Source of the DNA: Cryptomeria japonica
Taxonomy: Eukaryota; Streptophyta; Pinopsida; Cupressales; Cupressaceae
Length of the DNA: 64,000 nt
NCBI RefSeq assembly: GCF_030272615.1
Contig: NC_081415.1
Span: 509,239,373-509,303,372 of the forward strand
Reading direction: 5' to 3'
Part shown: piece by piece, positions 35,800 through 46,304 of the stretch
Layout: every line of letters starts with the position of its first letter
How positions within the stretch are numbered: the first letter of the stretch is position 1
Notes under the pieces: model-generated
The model's input: only the letters and a program-made list of their open reading frames with translations
Told to the model about the DNA's origin: nothing
Databases searched by the model: none
Made by a program: the position numbers and the translations under genes

Positions 35800-37201
35800 T
35801 GTTTACTGCTTCTGTTGGTTCTATCAGGATAGTAGATCTCTCTTGAAAATATGCAAGAAAAATGTCAAACTTTCCATCTTCTGGTGCCTCTAGAAGGTTT
35901 TCACTATCAGATACGCCCTTTGTTTTCTCTTTTGATTGATCTAATGTTGCCATGAAATGGTTTTCAACAATAGGTCTCTTTCCTTGTTTTATTTCACTTT
36001 TGTGTCTGGAAAGTTTGGCATTCTCTTGATTACGAGAAACATCACTTGATTCTGCAATGAAAGATATCTTAGGATGGATGGGTTCAACAATGTTAAGGTA
36101 TATGGCTAAGTCATGATCATTAGAAAAGACATTTAGTTCATGGTTGTCTAAATTATCCCAATCAATTAGTTCAGGATGCAAAAGGGGTAAATCATAATCA
36201 CTGTCATCATTAGGTGTTTCAATGTTCATGACATAATGATCATAGCTTGGCGTAGAATAAATATTGTCATAGATTAAATGTTTGTGAGAATTGTCTTTCT
36301 CAAGCATTTTCGAATTAGTCTTAACAAGATTAATATTAGCATTTGGTAGTTCACACTCAAGTGGTCCTTCAACTAACATTTGTCCCTCAAATGAATGGAT
36401 TATATCTACACACACATCTTTGATACTGCAAATTCCTTCTTGATTGACCTCACTTGCATTTTGGAGTTGACATATTTGTGCACATGATGAAGTAGATTAT
36501 TTTAATAGATTTTGTCTCTTTTCAAACTCAACTTCTTCTAGACTAATAGTTATTCCAACTTGACTATCCCTTAGCTCTTCCATGGTTCTTCCATATCTGA
36601 TCCGTGTTTATGCTTCCTATGGCATTGCTTCTCTGTCTTTTTCATTTCCTTTCCTTTTTGCATACACCTCTTTTCTCTAGATTCTGAGTTTTTCTTGCCT
36701 TCTTTCTAACTTCATCTTTTGTTATGTTATAGACAAGTCTTCTTTCATGATAGCTACTTAATCTTCATTATGTTCTTTACTTGATGTAGTGGATAAGACA
36801 TCTGAACTCCATTCATACTCATTAGAGTCTGTTTTTGAATCCTGATCCAAGATTACTCCACTATACCATACTGGAATGTCGTATGGTGCAAAGAGTTCTC
36901 TGATTTCTGCCATCTCTATTTTTACTGCTTTTGGAATATCTTGTAAATATTTTGCCTTTATTTGTATTTTTAGAACTTGTTGACAAGATTTTTCTTCACC
37001 TTGGATGATGATCTCCTTCTCTTTCTTTTCATGTTCTTCTTGCTTCTTTTGTTTATTGGTTACTGTTTCGGCCGCTTGATGTAGCTTTTCTTGCCAATTT
37101 TCTTCTTTAGAAACTGATTTCTTTCTCCATTTTTGCTATTGATGATTATGTTGCTTTTGATTAGACTTCAGATATCCTAGCCTGGATTTATCTTCTGTGG
37201 A
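35717..37201 (-). pseudogene. C linker between protease/G-patch and RT
   Basis: Open piece 36415-35717 with HPELIDWDNLDN, the acidic SNDHDLAIYLNI and STILIEPTEAVNI. The same motifs occur in F (HPELIEW) and A (HPKLIDW). The upstream part 36416-37201 is decayed coding sequence (for example RTMEELRDSQVGITIS) with several stops. No known domain is recognised. It may be a spacer or assembly region of the polyprotein. Confidence 0.65.
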
Positions 37202-38074
37202 TTATGAGTGTGGACAAATAGGTTCTGAAATACCTTGATGTTGCTTACCAATTGGTCCTTTTCCTTCATATCCCATCTTTTTCATGATTTCATATCCTTT
37301 TCCATATTGTTTTATGGGAATATTGACTTCTGTTGTTGTTGCTATAGTTTTATCTTCATCTTTGTATAACCAACCAAGAATGTCTTTGTCTTCATTTTCC
37401 TCTTCAAGAGTTCCAACACTAACAAAGGTTCCTTTAAACATATGTTTTGATTTTCCTGATGCCTTTGATTGAATATCTATAGGTTTCCCATATGACTTAG
37501 GGGAAAGTGGAATTTTTTTCAAAGAATACTTTCCCATTCCTTCATCATTTAACTTGAGCTTTTCTTCAAAAGTTTCCCATAACTTTGCTTGAATTTCCTT
37601 ACTAGGATATACTGATTCTCTATTATGTGGAACTCTTGTATCTTGTGTTGGCTTCAAATTATTGCAATATTGACTGGAATATGCAATTATAGTGATTTCT
37701 TTTCCTTCATGAGGAAATTTTACACATTGATGATATGTAGAAGGAACTTCTTGCATCTTGTGAATCCATGGTCTTCCCAGAAGAATGTTGTAGGAGAGGT
37801 TCAAATCTAAAACTTGACACAATGTATCCTTTTCCACATGTCCTATTTTTATTGGTAGCACAACAGTCCCTTTAGAAAAACGTTCTGCTTCATCATAAGC
37901 CTTGATGGTTATTTTCTTTTTCGGGTCTACTGCATTCTCTGAATATCCCAAAGCTTTTATCAAACTTAATGAACAAATGTTTAATCCAACTCCTCCATCT
38001 ATGAGCACACATTTGACACGAGTTTTATTTATGGAGACTTCAACATGTAAGGGAGCATTATGAGGATGTTGCAA
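37202..38074 (-). pseudogene. pro: C aspartic protease with C-terminal G-patch
   Basis: In frame with gag; only a stop after ASHC separates them. The protease motif is CVLIDGGVGLNICSL, D-G-G instead of D-S/T-G. The flap and C-terminal part follow (LLGRPWIHKMQEVPSTYHQC). The end, YGKGYEIMKKMGYEGKGPIG then KQHQGISEPI, fits the G-patch consensus, a glycine-rich nucleic-acid-binding module that betaretroviral proteases also carry at their C-terminus. Length about 290 codons. Confidence 0.85.
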
Positions 38075-40029
38075 GGATGTGTCATCATTTTCAGAAAATG
38101 ATTAGCAATGAGAAGCTATGAGGTGTCCTACCATATTTTGGAACTGATCTATATCCAAATCTTTTGACACTGTTATTTCCACTAAAACTTTCTCCAAAAT
38201 GTCCTTATGCATAGGTGAAATCTTGAGAAGTTCCAGAATTGATATTTGAGTGGGTATTCGTTGTAATTTCTCTACTAAATTGTATTGTTGTGGATTAGGT
38301 GTTGGATCTTTTGTTACACCTGGAAAGGTAACCTTTGCTTTTCTTCTCGTGATAACATTGATTGGTTCTGAAGATGAATTTTCGTTAACAATAATCACAT
38401 TCACTACATTATCGTATGTGTATGTGTAATTCACCTTGGTTTTTCCTTTGTCATTTTTTAATTGGGACGATTCGCCTTTGTCATAATTTGGGAGTGGAAT
38501 TTTGAAAGCCAAGTGTGATTCATTCATTTTATGGCTATCCACTGTAATGGTTCCATTATCGATTAGATCTTGGATAAGGTGTTTCAATCTCTGACAATCA
38601 TTTGTTAGGTGTCCTTTATTCTGATGATAGTTGCAAAAATGATTGTCATTCCACCAATTGGGCTTGACTGGTGGTTCATAATTTCTTGTTTCTGGCAAAA
38701 CAATCAATTTATTAGCAAGTAAATTTTTTAGAGTTGATTCTAAAGATTCTCCAATGTTTGTGAATTTTCTTCGAGGATTGGAGAAAAAGGACTTAGCTTT
38801 GTTGTTTTCTGGATTGTTAGTGCTTGGGTTTTGACTTGATAGATTGAGAATTGGTTGTTGTTGTTTTGTATTACTATTATCGTCATTCCCTTCATTGTTG
38901 ACATTCCTATTCTTTGACCAAAACTTGGGTTTGTCATTGCTATTGTTGTTGTTGTTGTTGTATGAATTATTGTAAAGTTTTAGTTCTCCTTTCTTTACCA
39001 TTGTGTTCTCTATTTTTAGTCCATTCTCGATCATTTTGGCAAAAGAGGGAGGATATTGCATCCTTAGTCGATAACTCATTTCACTGATAAGATTATCAAT
39101 GAATATGTCCATTTTTTCTTGATCAGGTACATCTCGGGGATACCTATTAAACATGTGTTTCCATCATTGTAAGAAAATCATAAATGATTCACCATTCTTT
39201 TGTTTAACATTGCAAAGATCTAGCATCGTTATTTCATTCCTTATATTGTCGGAATATTGTGAAATAAACCTATTCACAAGTTCTTCAAAGGATTTGATTC
39301 TGGATGGTAATCTTGAAAACCACTCCATTGATTGTCCATTTAAACTCCTAGGAAAAAGACACATAAGGTAAGTTTCATCATGAGCAAATTCCATGCTCAT
39401 AGTACAAAACTCCCTAATGTGATCTTGAGGATCATATCTTCCATCGTATTTGTCATATTTAGGAATCTCAGAATGTTGCAGAAATGGTATCATATTCAGA
39501 TTTTTATCAAAGGGATATGGGCATATATCTTCTAATGAATATTTCTTGGAGCTTGTCCCATTTTGCATGTCTTGTATTTGTTGAGTAAGGTTTGATAAGG
39601 GATTATCTACATAGTTTCTTCTTGTTTCTTTGTGAGTCTTTTTTTGTCACTACGCTCTTTTCTTTTATCATCCCTTTCTTTCCTTGTTTCACTGTTACTT
39701 TCTTTGTTTATGTCCTCGTTATTTGGATCATCTGTGTTTTGGGTGTTACTTGTCTCTGCATCTTGTTTCAAACTTTCCATGTTAAAGTCTTGTGGTAGTT
39801 TAGCTCCAGATTTTGCCAACATCAAGAGATATTTTTCTTTTTGTTTTGCCAACAATTTTTCCATTAGCCTATCAAATTTGAAATCTTGCTCAAGGTCTCT
39901 AATGATGCTTTTGACTACTTCTTCGTCAACAGTGGTAAATCCAAAAGTGTGGAATACATGAGTATCTTCTTCCTCCATTTGTTGTTGTTTTCTAAGTTGC
40001 TCGTGTTGGGCTCTAGTCCAAACTGACAT
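38075..40029 (-). pseudogene. gag: C gag
   Basis: N-terminal piece 40029-39607 (MSVWTRAQHEQLRKQQQ, highly charged C-terminal part). After a shift comes 39568-39164 with the Gag core (DICPYPFDKNLNMIPF, YDPQDHIREF, QYSDNIRNEITML), then TGA after FLQ, and 39154-38102. That last part has an asparagine-rich stretch and the CHHC knuckle FCNYHQNKGHLTNDC near 38610, followed by LKHLIQDLIDNG. F carries a TGA at the equivalent position after FLQ. Start chosen at the Met closest to the end of the upstream ORF. Confidence 0.85.
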
Positions 40030-40069
40030 GTGATTATTTCAATATTGTTGAAATTCCCAAAGGACAAAG

Positions 40070-40357
40070 TCAATAGGTGATTATTGGTTTAGGAAGATAT
40101 GATTTGTTTATCTTACCACTATTGTTTGTTTGTTGGGATAAAGCATCTCTTTGTTGAAAGACACGTCTTTGTAGAGTTTCACCGTCAAATTCTGTACCGC
40201 AACCACATAAATAGTGACAAAAACAACGTAAGAATGTCCTATGTTTCAATAAGATCTTGCGATTGATATACAAGAATCTTATCCTTTTCTGAGTAGCTTT
40301 ATAACTGGGTTTTCTTTTCTTAAGGTGATACTTAAAAGTCATATAAGCATTTGACAA
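40070..40357 (-). CDS. C upstream ORF before gag, 95 codons, conserved in F
   Basis: Open from Met 40357 to a stop at 40070, ending about 40 nt before the gag Met. The part NRKILLKHRTFL, then TEFDGETLQRRVFQQRDALS and SGKINKSYLP, aligns with F (NRQIFVSHRAFL, NEFDPESLNRRAFMQYRALS, GGKINPNFFP). Conservation as protein between two diverged elements argues for a real product. Basic N-terminus (KYHLKKRKPSYKATQKR). No known family recognised. It could also be an extension of gag lost by a frameshift. Confidence 0.65.
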   Translation of the reverse strand: MSNAYMTFKYHLKKRKPSYKATQKRIRFLYINRKILLKHRTFLRCFCHYLCGCGTEFDGETLQRRVFQQRDALSQQTNNSGKINKSYLPKPIITY

Positions 40358-41883
40358 TTCACAAGTTTGTTTGATTCCAAAGTTGGTGCAATTTTGGTTT
40401 TGATATAACCTAGGTTCAAAATAGGAAAGATGTATCCAAGATTAAGAACCTAGTATAGATTTGATCAAGCTTCGTGATAGAGGATTTGATTATCCTGATG
40501 AGAAACTTGACAAAGATGTTGATTTTTGCACTTAGATAGTTGAATTGATAGCTTGTTAAATGTTGATGTTTATAAAACCTTTTGAGTATAACTTGTTGGA
40601 TTAGTAACCTAGTTGTTTGAGCTAGTTTGAAAATTATGTGATGGTTTAGAGACAAACCTACTTCAAGAATTATTTTGATATTGATGTTTTGACACTTTGA
40701 TTTTGGTCTGGTGTTTCAAGTGTTGAAAAGCTTTTGTATTACTCTTTTGATAAAAAAATTTCATAAATTTGTTGAATTTTTGCTCCCTTGTAGATGATAA
40801 TTTTCTTCAATTTTTGACCATTTGGAACATGTTACAGACATAGAAGACACAATGTTTAATAAACAAAATGCACAAGCAAGTACAATCCCTATGGCAGGCT
40901 GAGACAATAGTTGTTGAATCTCACATGGAGTTTCCCCCGAGGCTACGCTATTCAAAGCGTATATTTAGATGCTTGACCCCACTGGCTCCACCCTCGGCAC
41001 TCACTTCTTCGGGGCAGCCAAGCACCAGTTTCCATGAAATCTCCCCATGGCAAACTTTATATCTCTACTAGGAACCGTATGTATGTGAGCCGCTTCAAAG
41101 GTCCGACCTCCTGCGCCAACAACTAGAAGGATTTTGGCAACTAGTACAAGTGGTTTTTAGTAAAGGCTTTCGATCATGTGGCCATACATGCGACACTTTC
41201 AGCTCTGTAAATATAGAAGGTTCCCAGCCTATAGAGGTTATGCTCCATAGGGTTTATGGTGAAACATAGTGTTGGTATGAACTTATCAGCACATGTTGTT
41301 TGGGACTTTCGTCACAAACATGATTTATTTATAGTAGATTGGAAGGACCCGATATTAGCTCATTTCCACTTTAGGTCATTCCCCTCTCACTGGCCCCCTC
41401 AAGGCAGCTTGGGAAGGCAGACCCTCTAAAATGATTTAATTGCTTGAAAGTAAAGAAAGCGTAAAAGAGTGAGTTTGGCTTTTTGGTCACCCAATTAAGG
41501 GGAGAGCATATACCTACCACTTTCGAGACACGAAATACAAGTGTTCTTTTTATCCTTTTCAAAGCAATTATTGGCTAAGTCCTATTTGGAGATGTTGCTC
41601 CAACAAGCATGGTGTTCATTTTAGCCCTTTTAAAAGTCTATGTGCAACTATTTTAGAGAAAATACCAAAAATGCAAGTTGCATGTTGTCAATTCATCCTC
41701 TTAGTTAGACTAGATGAACAAGATATGATATATTACTTCCCAAATGAAGACTTTTAATTAGCTAGATGATAAAATGCATAAAATTTGCCTTAAATGCCAT
41801 CCTGCACATGCATGTTAGTAATTTGAAAAACCTGATTTCTTGGACATTCGGACCTGTAAGAAAATTTTGTTAGTTTTATAAAC
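40358..41883 (-). other. C leader between array and upstream ORF
   Basis: No other gene supported. Holds a conserved hairpin at 41586-41603 (TTGGAG, loop ATGTTG, CTCCAA) within a stretch of about 38 nt, 41582-41620, that is nearly identical to 63114-63150 of F. GC-richer part at 40930-41130. Confidence 0.6.
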
Positions 41884-42230
41884 AGAAGCGCTAACCTAAC
41901 ATATGCGCTATCTCTCTATTCAAAAGTGCTAAACTGCATATCAAAAGCACTAACTTAGACTACAAAAGCGCTGCTCTGTGGATACAAAATCACAATTTTC
42001 TTTGACATATGCACTAACTTATGATGCAAATGCACGAACCTGTGATACACATGCACAAAATTTAAAACAAAAGCGCTAACCTATGATTCAAATGCCCATT
42101 TTTTCAAACAAAAGCGCTAACCTGCATGACACATGCGCTAACCTATGATGCAAATGCGCTAACCTATCGAACAAAAGCGCTGTCAAAATTCACACATGCG
42201 TGAATCTGCATTACAAATGCATTGATTTAA
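41884..42230 (-). repeat. GCGC-centred tandem array in C gag leader
   Basis: On the minus strand units read TTAGCGCATATG or TTAGCGCTTTTG at roughly 20-21 nt spacing (plus strand CAAAAGCGCTAACCT). It has the same sense relative to gag as the left array has to the PMD gene, so the two arrays form an inverted pair about 21 kb apart. Confidence 0.85.
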
Positions 42231-42267
42231 CTTTTTGTGATATTTTTAAAGGTATATGCGAGGTCCT

Positions 42268-42285
42268 GCCCCATGGTGGGCGCCA
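42268..42285 (-). promoter_or_regulatory. C primer binding site
   Basis: Minus strand TGGCGCCCACCATGGGGC, 3 nt from the LTR end. TGGCGCC starts are typical of plant Ty3/gypsy primer sites, complementary to a tRNA CCA end. The tRNA species was not determined. Confidence 0.75.
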
Positions 42286-42288
42286 AAA

Positions 42289-43456
42289 TGTGTGAGCTTG
42301 AATTTCATCCTCAGAATGTTACCTGTAATAAGTTAGTTTCACAAAATATAATGGAAATGCATACAAGAAATCCAAAATCCACCAATGAAACTACATGAAA
42401 TACATACTAAAATAAAACATTATTTTACCTTCATGGCTTATGTCTCATTGTGTCCTAACTCCACTGTTTCTGGTTGCAGATGGTGTGCTCTTAGACAATG
42501 CACTGTTTGGCTTCCAAGATGGCATATGAAGAATGGACTGATAACTTGTAGTTAACTGATAGTATGATATGCAAAGCTACATGATTACGCTAAAATGATA
42601 ATGATATATGATTATATTGCTAAAATAATATTTGCTATTTGCTAATTGCTTAAAAAACTCACGGATGCATATGATTGATTGAAAACTATTTTGAAGACTC
42701 ACTCTCTCAACTGAATCTCTTGATTTTATAGACTTTGAGAGGATAAGATGATGTGGCTCAAATCAACGGTCATGATCAGATCTACAGATTTGAATGGCTA
42801 TGAGCAAAGGTGAAGGTTGAGAGAAAGTGGGAAGGAGAAGACAAGTGTCACTCATCTCACTTTGACTTGGTTGCTGACTGAGAGAATCTAGGGATGGTTG
42901 GAGGAAATTTAGGCATGAGAGGACAAGTGGACTCAAGTCCTTCCTAAGATGTAGGGGGAGTTGGAGAGAATATAGAAAATGGTTATGAAATATGTGTACG
43001 TACACAATTTTCATGAAGTTGGAGATAAATGATAAATTAATATTTAAGAAATATTAATTTCCTTAGCCACATGTTTGATGAGTTGGCAAAGGGAAGATGA
43101 AGTGGAGATGGAGGGTGAGTTGGATAAGGGATTAAATAATATAAGAAATATTTAATATTTGAGACTATAGGATAGGAGAATAACTATTAAATATAAGATA
43201 TTTAATTGTTTGGAGAAGATAATTAAATATTAGACATTTAATTAACTTGGTTAGAAGGATAATTAAATATTAGATATTTAATTAATTAGAGGAATATGAT
43301 AGATGAATTAATTAATAAAATATTAATTAATAGAAAGACATGAAAATGAATTAAATAAATTAATCTTTTCAAATTAACTATTTAATAGAAGAATAATTAT
43401 TAAACAAATATAAAATATTTATTTAATTGCTCATAGCCAATTTTTATATGTATACA
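42289..43456 (-). repeat. C 5' LTR, 1168 bp
   Basis: TGTGTGAGCTTG to TGTATACA on the plus strand, matching 19113-20288. Followed by the duplicated TATAT at 43457-43461. Confidence 0.93.
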
Positions 43457-43461
43457 TATAT

Positions 43462-44169
43462 GATAGAATTTAAATAGTGTTTTGTCAAACCATCTTGTTA
43501 ACATGTTATCCTTTTCTTGCATGCATGTAGAGTTGTCAATAAAATAATTTTTTTCCCTTTTACTAACTATTGAATTCATAAACCTTTTATGTTTGAATGA
43601 TTAAAAGAAAAAGGACACATTCACTGTATATAGTAAGCAATGAATGGGAAAGAAAATACTTTCTTTTGTGCCTATCATCCATGGTAGTTTATGAAAAATT
43701 CATGTCTTTTTATCTTAAAATACCTTGAAGATTCTAAGAGTAATTAATAATCGTAACCACGCTCGCATGAACCCTAAAAAAAATGATGCTTTAATGAAAG
43801 TATACACAACCTATCTGGTAAAACAGGAGATTATGTAGTAGCATTTCATGAAAAAGAAAAACTAACCTACTTCTACAATTTTATAAAATTTGAACCTAAA
43901 TAAATTCATTAATCGGGTTTCGAAAGTAACTCGCCTTTCTCCCTAATATTATGTAATTTTCTTGCTCGTGGGGGCAAATTGAAAAGCAAAGGGGTGACAA
44001 ACCCTTTGTACATATATCCTTTTTCCTTTTATCATGAAAAGGGAAAATAACATTACTATCAAACGAAAAATAGGTAAGGGACCTTACCTCCGATAAGTCA
44101 TTGTTGTTCTCTGAAAAAGTGCAGAATCGAAACAATTTTACCTATTTTTTGTGCTAAATATTTTATGGG
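43462..44169. other. B internal sequence, right, without clear gene
   Basis: A 79-codon minus-strand ORF at 43896-44135 has no recognisable motif. Otherwise nothing supportable. Confidence 0.4.
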
Positions 44170-44865
44170 GCATCTACATGAGGGTACGAGAGACCGTTTC
44201 ACCTAAGTTGTATCACCACCAATCGTCTTCTCTTCTAAGCCCAATTGGTATCCTTCAAGAGGGGATGCTTCAGGGTTCACGAGCTTAGAATTTACCTCTA
44301 GTGAATTACAAAATAGCTCGAGTTCATCCCCAAAACGGAAATCATTCATGTCACCTTTGTCTTGGTAGGCCTCTTGGGTCTCCTCCTTGCCTCTTTGAGA
44401 GATAGGGGCCTCCCCTTCATTGTTGCCATTATTTTTTGTAACTCAATCATCATGACCCAAGACTTGTTATGAGATTTCCATTTAGAGTTCAAATGTCCAA
44501 TCCACCCTCCAGACTACCAATCTACCTTCATAAAGTGAAATCATTTTGGGTTTAGGAGAGTCAGACACAAGACATTTATCTAAGAAAGGAAGAGAGAAAA
44601 TCCAATCTTGAGTAGGATCTACTTCTTCAGGGGTAATATCTTGTTTTGCAATAACCTCCTCATCTGATAGATTGGGGGCTAAGATTAGGAGTCCTCCCTT
44701 TTTTTCTTCCTCATGTCGAAATTGGGGAGCTTTAGCCTAATAAAAATGGTACTGGTACTACTCCTTTTCTTCATCAATGGATTTTAATTGTCTTTGCAAA
44801 TCATACATGATCTCCCCGACTGTTGGGAGAATCTCTTCCTGAGGGAGTAGGGCCATAATCGGGCT
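44170..44865 (-). pseudogene. B gag-like frame, decayed
   Basis: On the minus strand, starting at an ATG near 44853, one frame reads MALLPQEEILPTVGEIMYDL, then EEVDPTQDWIFSLPFLDKCL and ISLYEGRLVVWRVDWTFEL. It continues in a shifted frame as FRFGDELELFCNSLEVNSKL. Stops interrupt several times. It stands just after the putative primer site, where gag is expected, but I see no Gag core or knuckle. The assignment is by position and coding-like composition only. Confidence 0.45.
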
Positions 44866-44942
44866 TTCTTGCGAGAAAACATAAAAAATAAACCCCCATT
44901 ACATTTTTTTGAGAATGTCAACCCAGATTAGGGTTTTTCAAG

Positions 44943-44961
44943 GTCCCACTAGGTGTGCCAG
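44943..44961 (-). promoter_or_regulatory. Putative B primer binding site
   Basis: Minus strand TGGCACACCTAGTGGGACC, 2 nt inside the LTR, arranged as in C and F. The competing candidate is the TGG at 17156-17158. Confidence 0.5.
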
Positions 44962-44963
44962 AA

Positions 44964-46304
44964 TGCTATCGATCCCCAATCGGGTTCGAAAACCTAAAGC
45001 GCGGCAGTCGGGAAGTTCCACAGGGGTGGGGCTTGTTGCATCCCGTGGAAAAATCTCTAGGATTTTAGAAGCTCTCTCTTCACTGTTTAAAGGAGGTTTG
45101 AAAAGGGAAATAAGACATCATATACTTAACCCTATCGGATAACAAGAAAGAAACTCAAAAAATCATGGATATTTCTAGAAACATCTACAAGCAATGAGTG
45201 TTACGATTAACCTATTATGACGACAAGGCACAATACGTCACAACCCCTTTATTATCAGGAGGAGAATATAACATGAAAAGTAACTTGGACATATGATGCA
45301 ATATTAAAATTATATTTCTAGGGAGCACCTGTGAAGGCAAAGCTAAACATATAATCTTACTATTCTGAATACAACCTTTCAAGTTTTCCAAGAATGGTAT
45401 AGTTTAGAATCCTTTTACAAGCATGCAAGAGTGATCTATGCACATGATCGACAATCTCATAAAAGAAAACCTTTAAAATAATTGCAAATGGAACCTAGTA
45501 GATAAAATTAGTACAAAACATCATTAGGAACAAAGAAAAGGCAACATGACACAATTTGCTATTCAGAATAATACTAAGGCTCAACTGTTGATTCTATGAT
45601 TTACAAAACCAAATTGGATTTTTTGATTTTATTGCCACTTTTACAAAATGTTTCGAAAAAATTCCAACCACTTATATAGAGGTCCTATCCCTCTCAAAAG
45701 CTAATACATTAGAATTTTTGTTATTCTATCTGAAACTTGGAAGAAGATGAGATTTGATCATATCATATTTTTCTTCTAAGAAAGAAGTCCCTCGTTATCT
45801 TTCTTTTCTCTAGTTTTTATAGCCTTCCCTGTTGTAGAGAAGATAAGATTTTTCCCTCATCGCCATTCTAAAATATTAGATAAAAAATGGTGATATCTGA
45901 TCACTTTTACGCTGGGAAGTTATGAGTTATAGATCTTCCCTAATCTTTGACATGCTTGATACATAGGCTACACAACATCAAATTTTGTCAACTTGAACTC
46001 TACATAACCTTCTTCACGAACTACAAAGACATCTATTGGGAAATGTTTGAGTCAGAACATGACATCCCATCATATGTGGCAAGTTATCAGAGAGTCGAGA
46101 GTTGCCCTATATTCTATGATCTCTTTTCCCTGCATGATCCAATATGTGGTAAGTTAGCGGAAAGAAGTTGGAGAAATAAAGCCTTTGCCTATGGAAACAC
46201 GCAAATTCGAAATGTGTCTTGTGGGGTCCACTGTCCAATAGGGAATGGAGTTATCTATCAGAAATAAAAAGGTTGGGTTGCTAACCATTGTGAAGGATTT
46301 TACA
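44964..46304 (-). repeat. B right LTR, 1341 bp
   Basis: TGCTATCGATCCCC to GGATTTTACA on the plus strand, homologous to 15813-17151. Followed by TTTAT, the target duplication, and by the continued integrase of A. Confidence 0.9.

Larger units (their letters stand above)
19113..43456 (-). mobile_element. Element C: Ty3/gypsy Tat-type with antisense PMD gene, split by E
   Basis: Flanked by TATAT (19108-19112 and 43457-43461) inside B. On the minus strand the order is 5' LTR (42289-43456), primer binding site, leader, upstream ORF, gag, protease with G-patch, RT, RNase H, second RNase H, integrase, conserved blocks, antisense PMD gene, polypurine tract, 3' LTR (19113-20288). The two LTRs differ by only scattered substitutions. 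Without the E insertion it would be about 17.5 kb. Several stops and shifts make it probably inactive, but it is the best preserved Tat-type element here. Confidence 0.93.
15813..46304 (-). mobile_element. Element B: LTR element without pol, split by C
   Basis: Flanked by 5-bp duplications TTTAT (15808-15812 and 46305-46309) inside A's integrase. Its own sequence is 15813-19112 and 43457-46304; the rest is C and E. Between the LTRs about 3.5 kb remain, with a decayed gag-like frame on the minus strand and another decayed ORF on the plus strand, and no protease, RT or integrase. It resembles a large retrotransposon derivative that needs enzymes from another element. Minus orientation is inferred from the right-hand primer-site-like TGG and the gag-like frame. 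Confidence 0.8.
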
